From contig NZ_NXIA01000002.1 in assembly GCF_002412165.1 (NCBI RefSeq), forward strand, positions 353,750-417,749: 64,000 nt of DNA. The letters are read 5' to 3'. A model generated the notes under the pieces. The model did not search any database. It was given only the letters and a program-made list of their open reading frames with translations, and had not been told where the DNA came from. Below are positions 17,011 to 28,658 of this stretch, in pieces; within the stretch, counting starts at the first letter, position 1; each line of letters starts with the position of its first letter. Made by a program: the position numbers and the translations under genes. The DNA is from Curtobacterium sp. 'Ferrero'. Lineage in GTDB: Bacteria; Actinomycetota; Actinomycetes; Actinomycetales; Microbacteriaceae.

Positions 17011-17657
17011 GACGGCACCGCCGTGGTCGTCACGGACCGGTCGGCCGCGGGGCGGGTGCGGGCGATCGTCCTGGCGGACGCGACCACGGCCTCGGCGGCG
17101 GAGCGGTCGGCCGGCGTGTCGAGGTAGCGGACCGCGTCGAAGGTGCGCGCGGCGGTGTCGAGCTCGTCGGCGAGTGCCGGGAACGGCCGCGCGGCCGCGG
17201 CTGCGATCGCCCGGGCCGTCGCCCCGGGGACGTCCGGGACGAGGTCGCGCTCGCCGAGGCCGCGGGCGGTGGCCCGGTAGCCGTCGAGGACCGCGGCGCT
17301 CCAGTCACCGTTCCGCGCGGCCGCGTCCGCGGAGCGCAGGAGCTCGTCGGCCGATCGGGTGTCGTCGTCGTCGAACACGCCGCGGACGGCGTCGTCCGTG
17401 ACCCGGAGGCGTCGCCGCGGGACCCCCCGGGCGACCACGACGAGCACCGCCACGGCGACGAGCACCACGATCGCGACCACGAGCAGCGTGTGGCCGACGC
17501 CGGGCGAGTCCAGCCCGTCGGCACGGAGCGAGGCCAACCAGTCCAGGAAGGCCTTCGACGCCCGGTCCCACCACGTCGGCTGCGCCCCCTGGTAAGCGGA
17601 GCGCTCGAGTTCGCGCTCGAGCAGCCGCCGCGCCTGGTCCGGGTCGACGGCCGTCAC
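17007..17657 (-). CDS. DUF4129 domain-containing protein
   Basis: A 216-residue membrane protein with DUF4129 at its C terminus, a domain often attached to transglutaminase-like proteins. An amphipathic N-terminal part (VDPDQARRLLERELERSAYQ) is followed by a single helix (TLLVVAIVVLVAVAVLVVVA) and a soluble helical domain with GDWSAAVLDGYRATARGLGE and TFDAVRYLDTPADRSAAEA, which is the DUF4129 core. The GTG at 17657 overlaps the upstream stop as GTGA, which fixes the start. It is part of the coupled operon with MoxR and DUF58. Confidence 0.87.
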   Translation of the reverse strand: MTAVDPDQARRLLERELERSAYQGAQPTWWDRASKAFLDWLASLRADGLDSPGVGHTLLVVAIVVLVAVAVLVVVARGVPRRRLRVTDDAVRGVFDDDDTRSADELLRSADAAARNGDWSAAVLDGYRATARGLGERDLVPDVPGATARAIAAAAARPFPALADELDTAARTFDAVRYLDTPADRSAAEAVVASARTIARTRPAADRSVTTTAVPS

Positions 17658-19006
17658 GGCGTGCCGTCCGGTCCGTTCCACCGGGGCGGCTCCGGAGCGG
17701 GCGGTCCCCACTGCTGCGGCGGTCCCCACTGCTGTGGCGCCCCCCACTGCGGGCCCGCGACCCACCCCTGCGGCGACGGACCCCACGGACCCCGTGCGGC
17801 CGGGAGCGGAGTCGCCGGCGCGAACGGGTCGGCCGGGTCTCCCGTGTCGAGGTGCGCCGCGATCCGCTGGTCGAGCCCCTCGGTCCGGATCCGTCGGTCC
17901 ACCGCGAGGAGCGTCACGACGGCACCCGTCAGCACGTCCGCGGTGCACTGGACGGCGATCACCAGGAGCGCGCCCACCACGAGCAGCACCACGGCACCGG
18001 CGCCGACGCCCGACGACGCGGACGTCTGCCCGAGCGGGTCGAACACCCCGCCGACCAGGGCCGAACCGGCGCTGAGCGGGAAGGACGCGATCCCGGCGGC
18101 GACCGCGAACGCCGCGTTCACCAGGAGCATGATCCCGAACGTGCGCCAGAACGCACCACGGGTGAGCCGCCACGACTGCGCCGCTGCCGAGAAGACCGAC
18201 CGGCCCTCGAGCGCGATGGTCGGGACCGTGAACGCGAAGCGCGTCGTCAGCCACACCACCACGACGCCGCCGCCGAGCCCGAGCACGAGGATCGCGAGCA
18301 GGAACCAGCCCCAGCTCGCCCGGCTGGCCGCGAGGGCCGCCACGAACCCGACCCCCAGTGCCAGCAGTCCGCCGCCGAACACCACGCCCGCGAGCGCCTG
18401 CAGGAGCACCCAGCCGACGACCGACCAGCGTCGTCCGGCGAGGAGCGACCAGGTCCCGCGGAAGGTGGCGCGCCGACCGAGCACCCGCTGGCCGGTGTCG
18501 ACCGCGATCGGTGCCACGAGGAACCCGCGGAGGAGTCCCGACAGGAACGGCAGCCCGATCGACACGAGCGCGAACAGCGTCACCGCCCCGGCCGCCACCG
18601 TCGCGGCGTCGCGCCCGCCGTCGAGCGCGGAGAACAACCGCGTCTGCAGGCTCGCACGCGTGAGCGAGCTGACGAGCTGGGTGAGCAGGCCGACGATCCC
18701 GGAGAGCAGGAAGCTCCAGAGCAGCAGGACCCGGGCGTTGCGCCGGAACACCGTGAACGCACCCGACAGGACGTCGCCGAGCCCGAGCGGGCGCAGCGGC
18801 ACCGCCGGACGCGCTCCCGGCCGTGCGCCCTGCGGTGGGCCCTGCGGCGGGCCGCCCTGCGGACCCGGCCACGCGCCGTCGCCGCGACCCGGCCACGTCG
18901 GGGACGGCGGCGGCGTCCACTGCCGGTCCGTGCCTCCAGGCCGTCCGTCCCGATCCGCGCCCGACGGCTGCTCGCCACCGGACCCCGGTACCTGCCAGCC
19001 GGTCAT
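17654..19006 (-). CDS. Polytopic membrane protein with GDPD-type membrane domain
   Basis: A 450-residue protein resembling the membrane part of glycerophosphoryl diester phosphodiesterases, but without a catalytic GDPD domain. The first ~90 residues are Gly/Pro/Gln-rich (GPQGGPPQGPPQGARPGARP), followed by PLGLGDVLSGAFTVFRRN, a typical opening of this membrane domain. About six long hydrophobic helices follow. The C-terminal tail is Pro/Gln/Trp-rich with short repeats of QQWGPP. It is the first gene of the minus-strand operon ending in DUF58, and is divergent from mtrA across 145 nt. The function is unknown, with envelope placement likely. Confidence 0.8.
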   Translation of the reverse strand: MTGWQVPGSGGEQPSGADRDGRPGGTDRQWTPPPSPTWPGRGDGAWPGPQGGPPQGPPQGARPGARPAVPLRPLGLGDVLSGAFTVFRRNARVLLLWSFLLSGIVGLLTQLVSSLTRASLQTRLFSALDGGRDAATVAAGAVTLFALVSIGLPFLSGLLRGFLVAPIAVDTGQRVLGRRATFRGTWSLLAGRRWSVVGWVLLQALAGVVFGGGLLALGVGFVAALAASRASWGWFLLAILVLGLGGGVVVVWLTTRFAFTVPTIALEGRSVFSAAAQSWRLTRGAFWRTFGIMLLVNAAFAVAAGIASFPLSAGSALVGGVFDPLGQTSASSGVGAGAVVLLVVGALLVIAVQCTADVLTGAVVTLLAVDRRIRTEGLDQRIAAHLDTGDPADPFAPATPLPAARGPWGPSPQGWVAGPQWGAPQQWGPPQQWGPPAPEPPRWNGPDGTP

Positions 19007-19090
19007 GCCGCACCCCCTCGCTCCGACCACGCGAGCGGACACGCGGTCGACACCATCCTGGCGGAAAAGCCCGCATGACGGGGCCTCGGC

Positions 19091-19096
19091 TATCGT
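19091..19096 (+). promoter_or_regulatory. -10 box TATCGT upstream of mtrA
   Basis: TATCGT lies about 55 nt before the mtrA ATG in the 145-nt divergent intergenic region. The predicted leader is about 50 nt. Confidence 0.45.
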
Positions 19097-19151
19097 GAGG
19101 TGCGGTGTCGGACCGGCACCGCCCGCTCCACAGGTACGGAAGTCCCATCAC

Positions 19152-19826
<675 letters not shown>

Positions 19827-19831
19827 GCACC

Positions 19832-21508
19832 GTGCCACCGGCAGCCCGCCCCGCGGCGAGGAGCCCCCTCGGCCGCAGCGGACGTCGGCTGCGCCGGTGG
19901 GTCCGTCGCGGCTGGCGCGGCATCGGGTACCTGTGGAGCCGGTCCCTCATGTTCCGGTCGGTGGCGATCACCGTCCTCACCACCGGCCTCGCGGTCGCGG
20001 TCATCGGCACGGCCGTCATGGTGAGCATCTCGTCCAACGTGTACGCCCAGCGCCGCGACCAGATCGAGTCCGAGTCGGCGCGCGCCACGATCGTCGCGCA
20101 GAACATCTTCGACGCGGCGACCGCGGGCGAGGACAACAACCAGTCCGAACTCGAGACGCTGCAGAACGAGGCGCAGCAGGCGATCCTGTCGAACACGACC
20201 AGCCCGGGAGGGACCGCGGTCGCGATCGAGCGCAGTCCGGACCAGACCACGTCGCAGACCCTGCAGACCATCGTGACGCCGGGGTTCCCCGACGCGGTCA
20301 TCAGCGACGCCCTGCGGCGCGAGGTCGGCAAGAACACCGGCCGGCTCAGTCTGCAGCCCGTACAGCTCGACGACGAGGGGCGCCGGTCGCCCGGGCTCGC
20401 CGTCGGGTCGACACTCCAGATCCCGAGCGCCGGGCAGTACGAGCTGTACCTCGTCTACGACCTCTCCGACGCGCAGCAGACCCTCGACTTCGTGTCCCAG
20501 ACGCTGTCCATCGGCGGCGTGGCCCTCATGGTGCTCATCGCGCTCGTCACCTCGCTCGTGGTCCGGCTCGTCATCGTGCCGATCCGCGGAGCCGCCGAGA
20601 CGAGCCGGAAGATCGCGGCCGGCCGGCTCGACGAACGCATCCCGGTGCGCGGCAACGACGACATCGCCACCCTCGCCAGGAGCTTCAACGGGATGGCGGA
20701 CGCGGTGAGCCGGCAGATCACGCAGCTCGCCGAGCTCTCCCGGGTGCAGCAGCGCTTCGTGTCCGACGTGTCGCACGAACTCCGGACGCCGCTCACCACC
20801 ATCCGGCTCGCCGGCGACATGCTCTACGACTCCCGACACGCCTTCGAGCCCTCGGTCGGACGGTCGGCGGAACTCCTGCACGCGCAGGTCGAGCGGTTCG
20901 AGCTCCTGCTGGCCGACCTGCTCGAGATCTCCCGCTACGACGCCCAGGCCGTCCAGCTCGACACCGAGCCCGTCGTGCCGGCGGCGCTCGCCGCGGACAT
21001 CGTCGAGGAGTTCCGTCCGCTCGCCGACCGCGCGGGCGTCGAGCTCGTCCTCGAGACGCCGGGCGGCCACACGACCATGCAGCTCGACGCCAAGCGCATC
21101 CGGCGCATCATGCGGAACCTCGTCGGGAACGCGATCGAACACGGTGAGGCGAAGCCCGTGCAGGTCGTGGTCGACAGCGACGCCCGCACCGTGGCGATCG
21201 AGGTGCGGGACCACGGTGTCGGCATGCCGCCGGAGGACGCCGCACGGGTGTTCGACCGGTTCTGGCGCGCCGACCCGAGCCGGAAGCGCACGATCGGCGG
21301 CACCGGGCTCGGGCTCGCGATCAGTCTCGGCGACGCGAACCTGCACGGCGGCCGGATCGACGTGTGGTCCCGTCCGGGCGAGGGGTCGGCGTTCGTGCTC
21401 ACCCTGCCCCGCTCCGAGCAGGCGTCGACGGCGACGTCGGCGATCCCGCTGCCGGACCTCGACGAGCCGTACCGAGGTCCGCGCGCCGTCCGTGAGGAGG
21501 ACGCATGA
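19832..21508 (+). CDS. mtrB: Sensor histidine kinase MtrB
   Basis: Membrane sensor kinase paired with MtrA. The 558-residue chain has a basic N terminus, TM1 (VAITVLTTGLAVAVIGTAVM), an extracytoplasmic region of ~150 residues, TM2 (GGVALMVLIALVTSLVVRLV) and a HAMP segment. HisKA follows with the phospho-accepting histidine in SDVSHELRTPLTTIRLAGD, then HATPase_c with the N box RNLVGNAIEHGE, G1 DHGVGMP and G2 GGTGLGLAIS. The GTG at 19832 has GGAGGA about 11 nt upstream and lies 5 nt after the mtrA stop. The stop overlaps lpqB (ATGA). Confidence 0.96.
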   Translation: MPPAARPAARSPLGRSGRRLRRWVRRGWRGIGYLWSRSLMFRSVAITVLTTGLAVAVIGTAVMVSISSNVYAQRRDQIESESARATIVAQNIFDAATAGEDNNQSELETLQNEAQQAILSNTTSPGGTAVAIERSPDQTTSQTLQTIVTPGFPDAVISDALRREVGKNTGRLSLQPVQLDDEGRRSPGLAVGSTLQIPSAGQYELYLVYDLSDAQQTLDFVSQTLSIGGVALMVLIALVTSLVVRLVIVPIRGAAETSRKIAAGRLDERIPVRGNDDIATLARSFNGMADAVSRQITQLAELSRVQQRFVSDVSHELRTPLTTIRLAGDMLYDSRHAFEPSVGRSAELLHAQVERFELLLADLLEISRYDAQAVQLDTEPVVPAALAADIVEEFRPLADRAGVELVLETPGGHTTMQLDAKRIRRIMRNLVGNAIEHGEAKPVQVVVDSDARTVAIEVRDHGVGMPPEDAARVFDRFWRADPSRKRTIGGTGLGLAISLGDANLHGGRIDVWSRPGEGSAFVLTLPRSEQASTATSAIPLPDLDEPYRGPRAVREEDA

Positions 21509-23223
21509 CCCCCGCACGCACTCGTGCCCCGAGGCGTCGGCCGCGCCGGCTGCTCGCGGTCGCCCTGGCCGCCCTCACGCTCGTCGCCGTGTCGGCCTGC
21601 GCCGCGATCCCCGTCTCGGGCGACGTCCGGTCCGGGCAGACGATCAAGGACGAATCGGTCTCCGGCGTCGACTTCCGGCCGGACGGGCCGAGCGACGGCG
21701 CGGACCAGACGACGATCCTGCGCGGGTTCATCGCCGCCGCCACCGGTGCGCAGAACAACTACGCCATCGCCCGGGAGTTCCTGGCGTCCGGGTTCTCGCA
21801 GAAGTGGAACCCCCGCCAGGGCGTGACGATCAGCGACGGGTCGGGCTCGGTCGAACGCGTCGGCGGACGGGAGCTCACCTACACGCTGACGGCGAGCGCG
21901 ACGGTCGACTCGGACGGGGAGTACACGCAGGCCGTCCGCCCGACGACCTCGACACTGACCTACCAGTTCGTCCGCGAGGACGGCGAGTGGCGGATCGCGT
22001 ACGCCCCGGACGGCATCATCCTGTCGCCGGTCCGCTTCGAGTCGGTGTTCCAGCAGCACGAGCTCTACTTCTACGACCCCTCGTACGACTTCTTCGTCCC
22101 GGACGTGCGCTGGTTCCTCGCGCGCTCCTCGGTCAGCACGAGGATCGTCAGCGCACTGCTCGCCGGTCCCGCCGACTGGCTGAAGGGCGCCGTGGTCACC
22201 GCGTTCCCGGAGGGGACGCAGCTGTCGCTGAACGCCGTGACGATCGACAACGGCACCGCGCAGGTGGACCTGTCGAGCGACGCGCTCCGGGCGAGCACGT
22301 CCGACAAGCTGCGGATGCGCGCGCAGCTGACGAAGTCGCTGGCGTCGGTGGCCTCGGTTTCCTCGGTGACGATGACGATCGAGGGCGCCGCGATCACCCT
22401 CCCGGAGACCGGCTCGTCGGGCGGGGTGGACGCGCAGCAGAACCCGGACGTCGACCCCCGGCCGCTCGTGGTCGCGAACGCGAAGGCCGGGTACGCCTCC
22501 GGCGACTCGGTGTCCTCGCTCGGCGGCGGCATCGGTGCGCAGGTCGCCGACCTCGACCCGACGGCGTTGTCGCTGAGCGCTTCGGGCACCCTGGCGGCCG
22601 TGCAGAACGCCGACGGCGTGTGGGTGGTCCGGTCGGGCCGGCCGCGGCTGCGGGTCGACACCAGGACCGACACGGTCCCGCCCGCCGTCGACGACCTCGG
22701 GTCCGGGTCGGTGTGGGTGGCGGACCGCGGTGACCCGAGCGAGGTGACGTCCTACTCGGTCGCCGGGCAGCCGCACCAGGTCGCGACCACCCTGCCGAAG
22801 GGACAGCTCGTGTCGTTCGAGGTGTCGCGCGACTCCACCCGGGCGCTCGCGCTCCTGCAGACGTCGGACGGTCCGGCCCTGTACGTCATGGCGATCATCC
22901 GCGACCAGGACCGGGTCCCGACGGCGTTCGGAGCACCGGTCCGGGTGCAGGCCGCCTCGGGCGACGCCGTGTCCGCGGCGTGGATCAGCGACACGGACAT
23001 CGCGTCCGTGGGGCAGACGGAGGACGGCCCGGAGATCGTCCGGACGACGATCGGCGGAAAGTCCTCGACCCTGCCGAAGCCGGACGGCACCGCGACGACG
23101 ATCGTCGGCGGGAGCGGGGGCTCGCTGCTCCTCCGGCTCGCTGACGGCGCCGTCCTGCAGTCCACCGGCGGCGGCTGGGAGTCGACCGGTGTGGAGTGCG
23201 CGGTGCTCGGCACACAGCGCTGA
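21505..23223 (+). CDS. lpqB: Lipoprotein LpqB (MtrB accessory)
   Basis: A 572-residue lipoprotein that in Actinobacteria binds or tunes the MtrB sensor outside the membrane. A basic n-region and hydrophobic h-region end in the lipobox VSAC near residue 32. A GerMN domain follows, around residues 200-300 (LSLNAVTIDNGTAQVDLS is its conserved end). The C-terminal half is a WD/beta-propeller-like domain containing LSLSASGTLAAVQNADG. The ATG overlaps the mtrB stop by 4 nt, giving translational coupling, and the three-gene order mtrA-mtrB-lpqB is diagnostic. Confidence 0.95.
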   Translation: MTPARTRAPRRRPRRLLAVALAALTLVAVSACAAIPVSGDVRSGQTIKDESVSGVDFRPDGPSDGADQTTILRGFIAAATGAQNNYAIAREFLASGFSQKWNPRQGVTISDGSGSVERVGGRELTYTLTASATVDSDGEYTQAVRPTTSTLTYQFVREDGEWRIAYAPDGIILSPVRFESVFQQHELYFYDPSYDFFVPDVRWFLARSSVSTRIVSALLAGPADWLKGAVVTAFPEGTQLSLNAVTIDNGTAQVDLSSDALRASTSDKLRMRAQLTKSLASVASVSSVTMTIEGAAITLPETGSSGGVDAQQNPDVDPRPLVVANAKAGYASGDSVSSLGGGIGAQVADLDPTALSLSASGTLAAVQNADGVWVVRSGRPRLRVDTRTDTVPPAVDDLGSGSVWVADRGDPSEVTSYSVAGQPHQVATTLPKGQLVSFEVSRDSTRALALLQTSDGPALYVMAIIRDQDRVPTAFGAPVRVQAASGDAVSAAWISDTDIASVGQTEDGPEIVRTTIGGKSSTLPKPDGTATTIVGGSGGSLLLRLADGAVLQSTGGGWESTGVECAVLGTQR

Positions 23224-23360
23224 CCCCGCCCGGCGCGCGGTCCGGTCTCCGGTCCGCACCGGCAGCGTCCGTTCCTGCACAGGGGACCCGGACGGGAGGC
23301 TCGTCCCCAGGTCGCGACGTCGGCCGCCGGTCGGGTGGGTGCCCGGTCCACCCTGGTGTG

Positions 23361-24044
23361 ATGGCAGCGAGCACCGATCCGGAGCAGCGTTGGGCGGCGG
23401 CCCTGCGGGCCGCGCTCGGGCTCCTCCTTCCCGTCGACTGCGTCGGCTGCGGGGCACCGGACCGCGCGGTGTGCGCGGACTGTCGGCGCGCCCTGGCGGA
23501 CCGGCCCCGTCGGGTCCGGCTGGTCGGCGGGGTCCGCACCGACGTCGCGTTCGAGTACGAGGGGCTCGTGCGGGTCCTGCTCCTCGAGCTCAAGCTCCGG
23601 TCGCGGGTCGACGTCGCCGGGCCGCTCGCCGGACGGTTCGCCGCACTGGTGCACCGGGCCCTGGCGGAGGCGCCCCCGGGCACCGTGCTGCTGCGGGTCC
23701 CGCCGTCGGCTCGCGGTCGCCGTCGGCGGGGGTTCGACCCGGTCGTGCTGCTCCTGCGTCGAGGGGGAGCCCCGCGCGGCCGACCGCTCGTACGGGCACG
23801 TCGGGACCGGGGCGGGACCGGGCAGAAGGAGCGGTCCGCCACCGAACGGGTCCGGGCAACGGTCGGCTCGCTCGTGGCCAGGGACGTCGCGGGCCGCACC
23901 GTCGTGCTCGTCGACGACGTCGTGACCACGGGCGTCACCATGGCCGAGGCCGTCCGCGCGGTCCGGGCGGCCGGCGGATCCGTCGTCCGCTGCGTCGCGG
24001 TCGCGAGCGTCGAGGACCGTGTCGCCCCGGTGCACGCCGGGTGA
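23361..24044 (+). CDS. comF: ComF-family phosphoribosyltransferase-like protein
   Basis: A 227-residue ComF-type protein. In competent species ComF links to DNA uptake; elsewhere the role is unclear. An N-terminal zinc-finger-like cluster CVGCGAPDRAVCADC lies near residues 30-45. The C-terminal type I phosphoribosyltransferase PRPP loop VVLVDDVVTTGVTMAEAVRA is near 185-205. The ATG at 23361 is the first good start, 137 nt after lpqB. The order lpqB-comF-hpf-secA is shared with Mycobacterium. Competence itself cannot be claimed from this gene. Confidence 0.9.
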   Translation: MAASTDPEQRWAAALRAALGLLLPVDCVGCGAPDRAVCADCRRALADRPRRVRLVGGVRTDVAFEYEGLVRVLLLELKLRSRVDVAGPLAGRFAALVHRALAEAPPGTVLLRVPPSARGRRRRGFDPVVLLLRRGGAPRGRPLVRARRDRGGTGQKERSATERVRATVGSLVARDVAGRTVVLVDDVVTTGVTMAEAVRAVRAAGGSVVRCVAVASVEDRVAPVHAG

Positions 24045-24113
24045 GCGCTGAGTGTCTCGTGGGTGTCGTGCAGGGAACCGGGAAATGTCGTGACGACGGG
24101 CGCGGTGCGGGTC

Positions 24114-24119
24114 TAGCCT
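24114..24119 (+). promoter_or_regulatory. -10 box TAGCCT upstream of hpf
   Basis: TAGCCT lies 64 nt before the hpf ATG in the 139-nt comF-hpf spacer. Confidence 0.4.
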
Positions 24120-24183
24120 CGCGACAAGGCGTCAGAGATCGCCGGACGGAGGCGACGCGCCGAGCGTGGATGGGAGCCGCCAC

Positions 24184-24882
24184 ATGGACGTGACGATCAC
24201 GGGCCGGAACGTCGGGGTCACCGACCGATTCCGCACCTACGTCGAACAGAAGTCCGAGAAGATCGACGCGCTCGCCGACCGTGCCCTCGCGTTCGAGGTG
24301 CGCATCAGCCGTCACAACGAGAAGTCCGGCGGCAGCGGCGGCGAGGACCGCGTCGAGCTGACCCTGATCGGCCCCGGGCCGCTCGTCCGGGCCGAGTCGG
24401 CCGCGTCGGACAAGTACGCGGCCTTCGACCTGGCGTTCGCCCGGTTGGCCGAACGGCTCCGTCGGGCGCGGGACCGCCGCAAGGTGCACCGCGGTCGTCA
24501 CCGCCCGACCTCGGTGGGTGAGGCGTCTGGCGCCGCTTTCGAGCACCTCGGCGTCGTCCCCGCGGACGGCAAGCTCCTGCAGACCGTCGCGACGGGGGCC
24601 GTCCCGGTCGTCGAGCCGGACGCGGACCAGGAGCCCGAGGACGAGGCGTACTGCCCCGTGGTCATCCGCGAGAAGGTCTTCGAGGCCGCGCCGATGACGG
24701 TCGACGACGCGCTGTACCACATGGAGCTCGTCGGCCACGACTTCTACCTGTTCGTCGATTCGGCCTCCGGTCGTCCGAGCGTCGTGTACCGCCGCAAGGG
24801 CTGGGACTACGGCGTCATCGCGGTCGAGGACACCGCCTCCGGCGTGCGTGCCGGAGCGGAACCGGCGGTCGCGTCGGCCTGA
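24184..24882 (+). CDS. hpf: Ribosome hibernation promoting factor, long form
   Basis: Long-form HPF/RaiA, which dimerises 70S ribosomes into 100S particles during stress or stationary phase. The 232-residue protein has the S30AE N-terminal domain (MDVTITGRNVGVTDRFRTYV) with the usual beta-alpha pattern to about residue 105. A variable linker follows, then the long-HPF dimerisation domain: PVVIREKVFEAAPMTVDDA, MELVGHDFYLFVDS and VVYRRKGWDYGVIA. An alternative in-frame ATG lies 18 nt upstream, but it would add residues before the conserved MDVTITGRN opening. A stable hairpin follows the gene. Confidence 0.95.
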   Translation: MDVTITGRNVGVTDRFRTYVEQKSEKIDALADRALAFEVRISRHNEKSGGSGGEDRVELTLIGPGPLVRAESAASDKYAAFDLAFARLAERLRRARDRRKVHRGRHRPTSVGEASGAAFEHLGVVPADGKLLQTVATGAVPVVEPDADQEPEDEAYCPVVIREKVFEAAPMTVDDALYHMELVGHDFYLFVDSASGRPSVVYRRKGWDYGVIAVEDTASGVRAGAEPAVASA

Positions 24883-24903
24883 CCGCGTCCCACCGTCGTC
24901 CAC

Positions 24904-24935
24904 CCGTGCGCGGCCCGTTCGCGGGCCGCGCACGG
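24904..24935 (+). terminator. Hairpin after hpf
   Basis: A perfect 14-bp GC stem (24904-24917 with 24922-24935) closes on a TTCG tetraloop between hpf and secA. There is no U tract, as is common in GC-rich Actinobacteria. Confidence 0.7.
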
Positions 24936-24971
24936 CCGTGCCGCTCCCAGCGTCGCCGTTCGCCGGGTTGC

Positions 24972-24977
24972 TAGCAT
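24972..24977 (+). promoter_or_regulatory. -10 box TAGCAT upstream of secA
   Basis: TAGCAT lies 54 nt before the secA GTG, downstream of the hpf hairpin, giving secA its own promoter. Confidence 0.5.
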
Positions 24978-25031
24978 GACTGGCTGATCGCATCGCGCAG
25001 ACGGCGCGAGACGACCTCGTAAGGAGCTCAC

Positions 25032-27809
<2,778 letters not shown>

Positions 27810-27828
27810 CCGGACGCAGACGCAGACG

Positions 27829-27868
27829 GACGGGAGGGACGGTGCCAGGTGGCACCGTCCCTCCCGTC
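27829..27868 (+). terminator. secA terminator, 18-bp perfect stem
   Basis: Left arm 27829-27846 and right arm 27851-27868 are perfectly complementary over 18 bp with an AGGT loop. The stem contains the ACGGGAGG/CCTCCCGT core seen at other gene ends in this window. Confidence 0.8.
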
Positions 27869-28020
27869 TCGGCCGGCACCCCGCTGGCGCGGTGCGCCGG
27901 TATCGGCGGGTGGGGCCCACCTCCCGTCTCGGCCGGCACCCCGCTGGCGCGGTGCGCCGGTACCGGCGGGTGGGGCCCACCTCCCGTCTCGGCCGGCACC
28001 CCGCTGGCGCGGTGCGCCGG
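27861..28020. repeat. 60-bp tandem repeat, 2.7 copies
   Basis: Copies start at 27861, 27921 and 27981 (the last 40 bp long). The first two full units differ at a single visible position (TATCGG versus TACCGG). Each unit begins CTCCCGTCTCGG, which is the right arm of the secA terminator plus a few bases. Each contains an imperfect 12-bp hairpin with a TGGC loop. The copies are contiguous without spacers, so this is not a CRISPR array. Confidence 0.93.
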
Positions 28021-28033
28021 AGCCGTCAACGCC

Positions 28034-28540
28034 TCACAGCACGCCGACCGCCGTCGCCCGCCACCGGCCGTTCCGCGTCTCGAGCCTGATCGCCACGGCC
28101 CGGGCGTGACTGCGACCGTGGACGACCACCGTCGCCTCCACGATGCCGTCCGCCGGACTGCACGCCACCACACTGCCCGCCCGCAGGGAGGGCCGCCGGA
28201 CCGCCCGACGGAGTCCCGAGCGGTTGCGCGCCGTCAGGGCCGCCCGCTGCTGGAGGTGCCGGTGCACGTCGTCGGTGACCCACCGCGCGATGCTGTCGAC
28301 CTCGCGTGCGCCGCTGAGGATCTCGACCACGCACAGGGCCAATGCGCGCGCGGTCTCCTCGGGGTCGGGCAGTGGTTCCGCGGTCGGTGCCGGGTCCATC
28401 GGAACGACCGGGACCGCGTGCAACACCCGTTCCGCCGACCGGACCCGGTCATCTCCACCGACCGTCGCCGGCCCGGCCCCCTGCCCCTCGTCGTGCCCCT
28501 CGTCGCTCTCGACGTCCGGTCGGATCGCTTCCCACGCCAC
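28034..28540 (-). CDS. Rv3235-like protein (DUF6459-type)
   Basis: A 168-residue protein of unknown function resembling the actinobacterial Rv3235 family, which is encoded near secA1 in Mycobacterium as well. The N-terminal third is acidic and disordered. The conserved part begins PDPEETARALALCVVEILSG and continues through VTDDVHRHLQQRAALTARN and GRSHARAVAIRLETRNGRWRATAVGVL, an alpha plus beta layout. The GTG at 28540 is chosen because AGGAAAGGGG lies just upstream and a TACGCT -10 box lies at 28565-28570. An ATG at 28585 (183 residues) is the alternative. The gene faces secA convergently, with the 60-bp repeats between them. Confidence 0.75.
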   Translation of the reverse strand: MAWEAIRPDVESDEGHDEGQGAGPATVGGDDRVRSAERVLHAVPVVPMDPAPTAEPLPDPEETARALALCVVEILSGAREVDSIARWVTDDVHRHLQQRAALTARNRSGLRRAVRRPSLRAGSVVACSPADGIVEATVVVHGRSHARAVAIRLETRNGRWRATAVGVL

Positions 28541-28645
28541 CCCGTCCCCTTTCCTGTCCGGGTGAGCGTAGGGCGTGTGCAACATCTGACATTCCGACTC
28601 GAGAGCCCTGTGGACAACGCGGATCTGTCCACACCCCGCGCCACC

Positions 28646-28651
28646 TAGACT
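28646..28651 (+). promoter_or_regulatory. -10 box TAGACT of the histidine kinase gene (leaderless type)
   Basis: TAGACT ends 7 nt before the GTG at 28659, with no ribosome-binding site. Confidence 0.6.
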
Positions 28652-28658
28652 TGGGCGC

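Noticed and set aside
27861..28020. CRISPR array
   Set aside because: The 60-bp units are contiguous and identical, with no unique spacers and no cas genes nearby.
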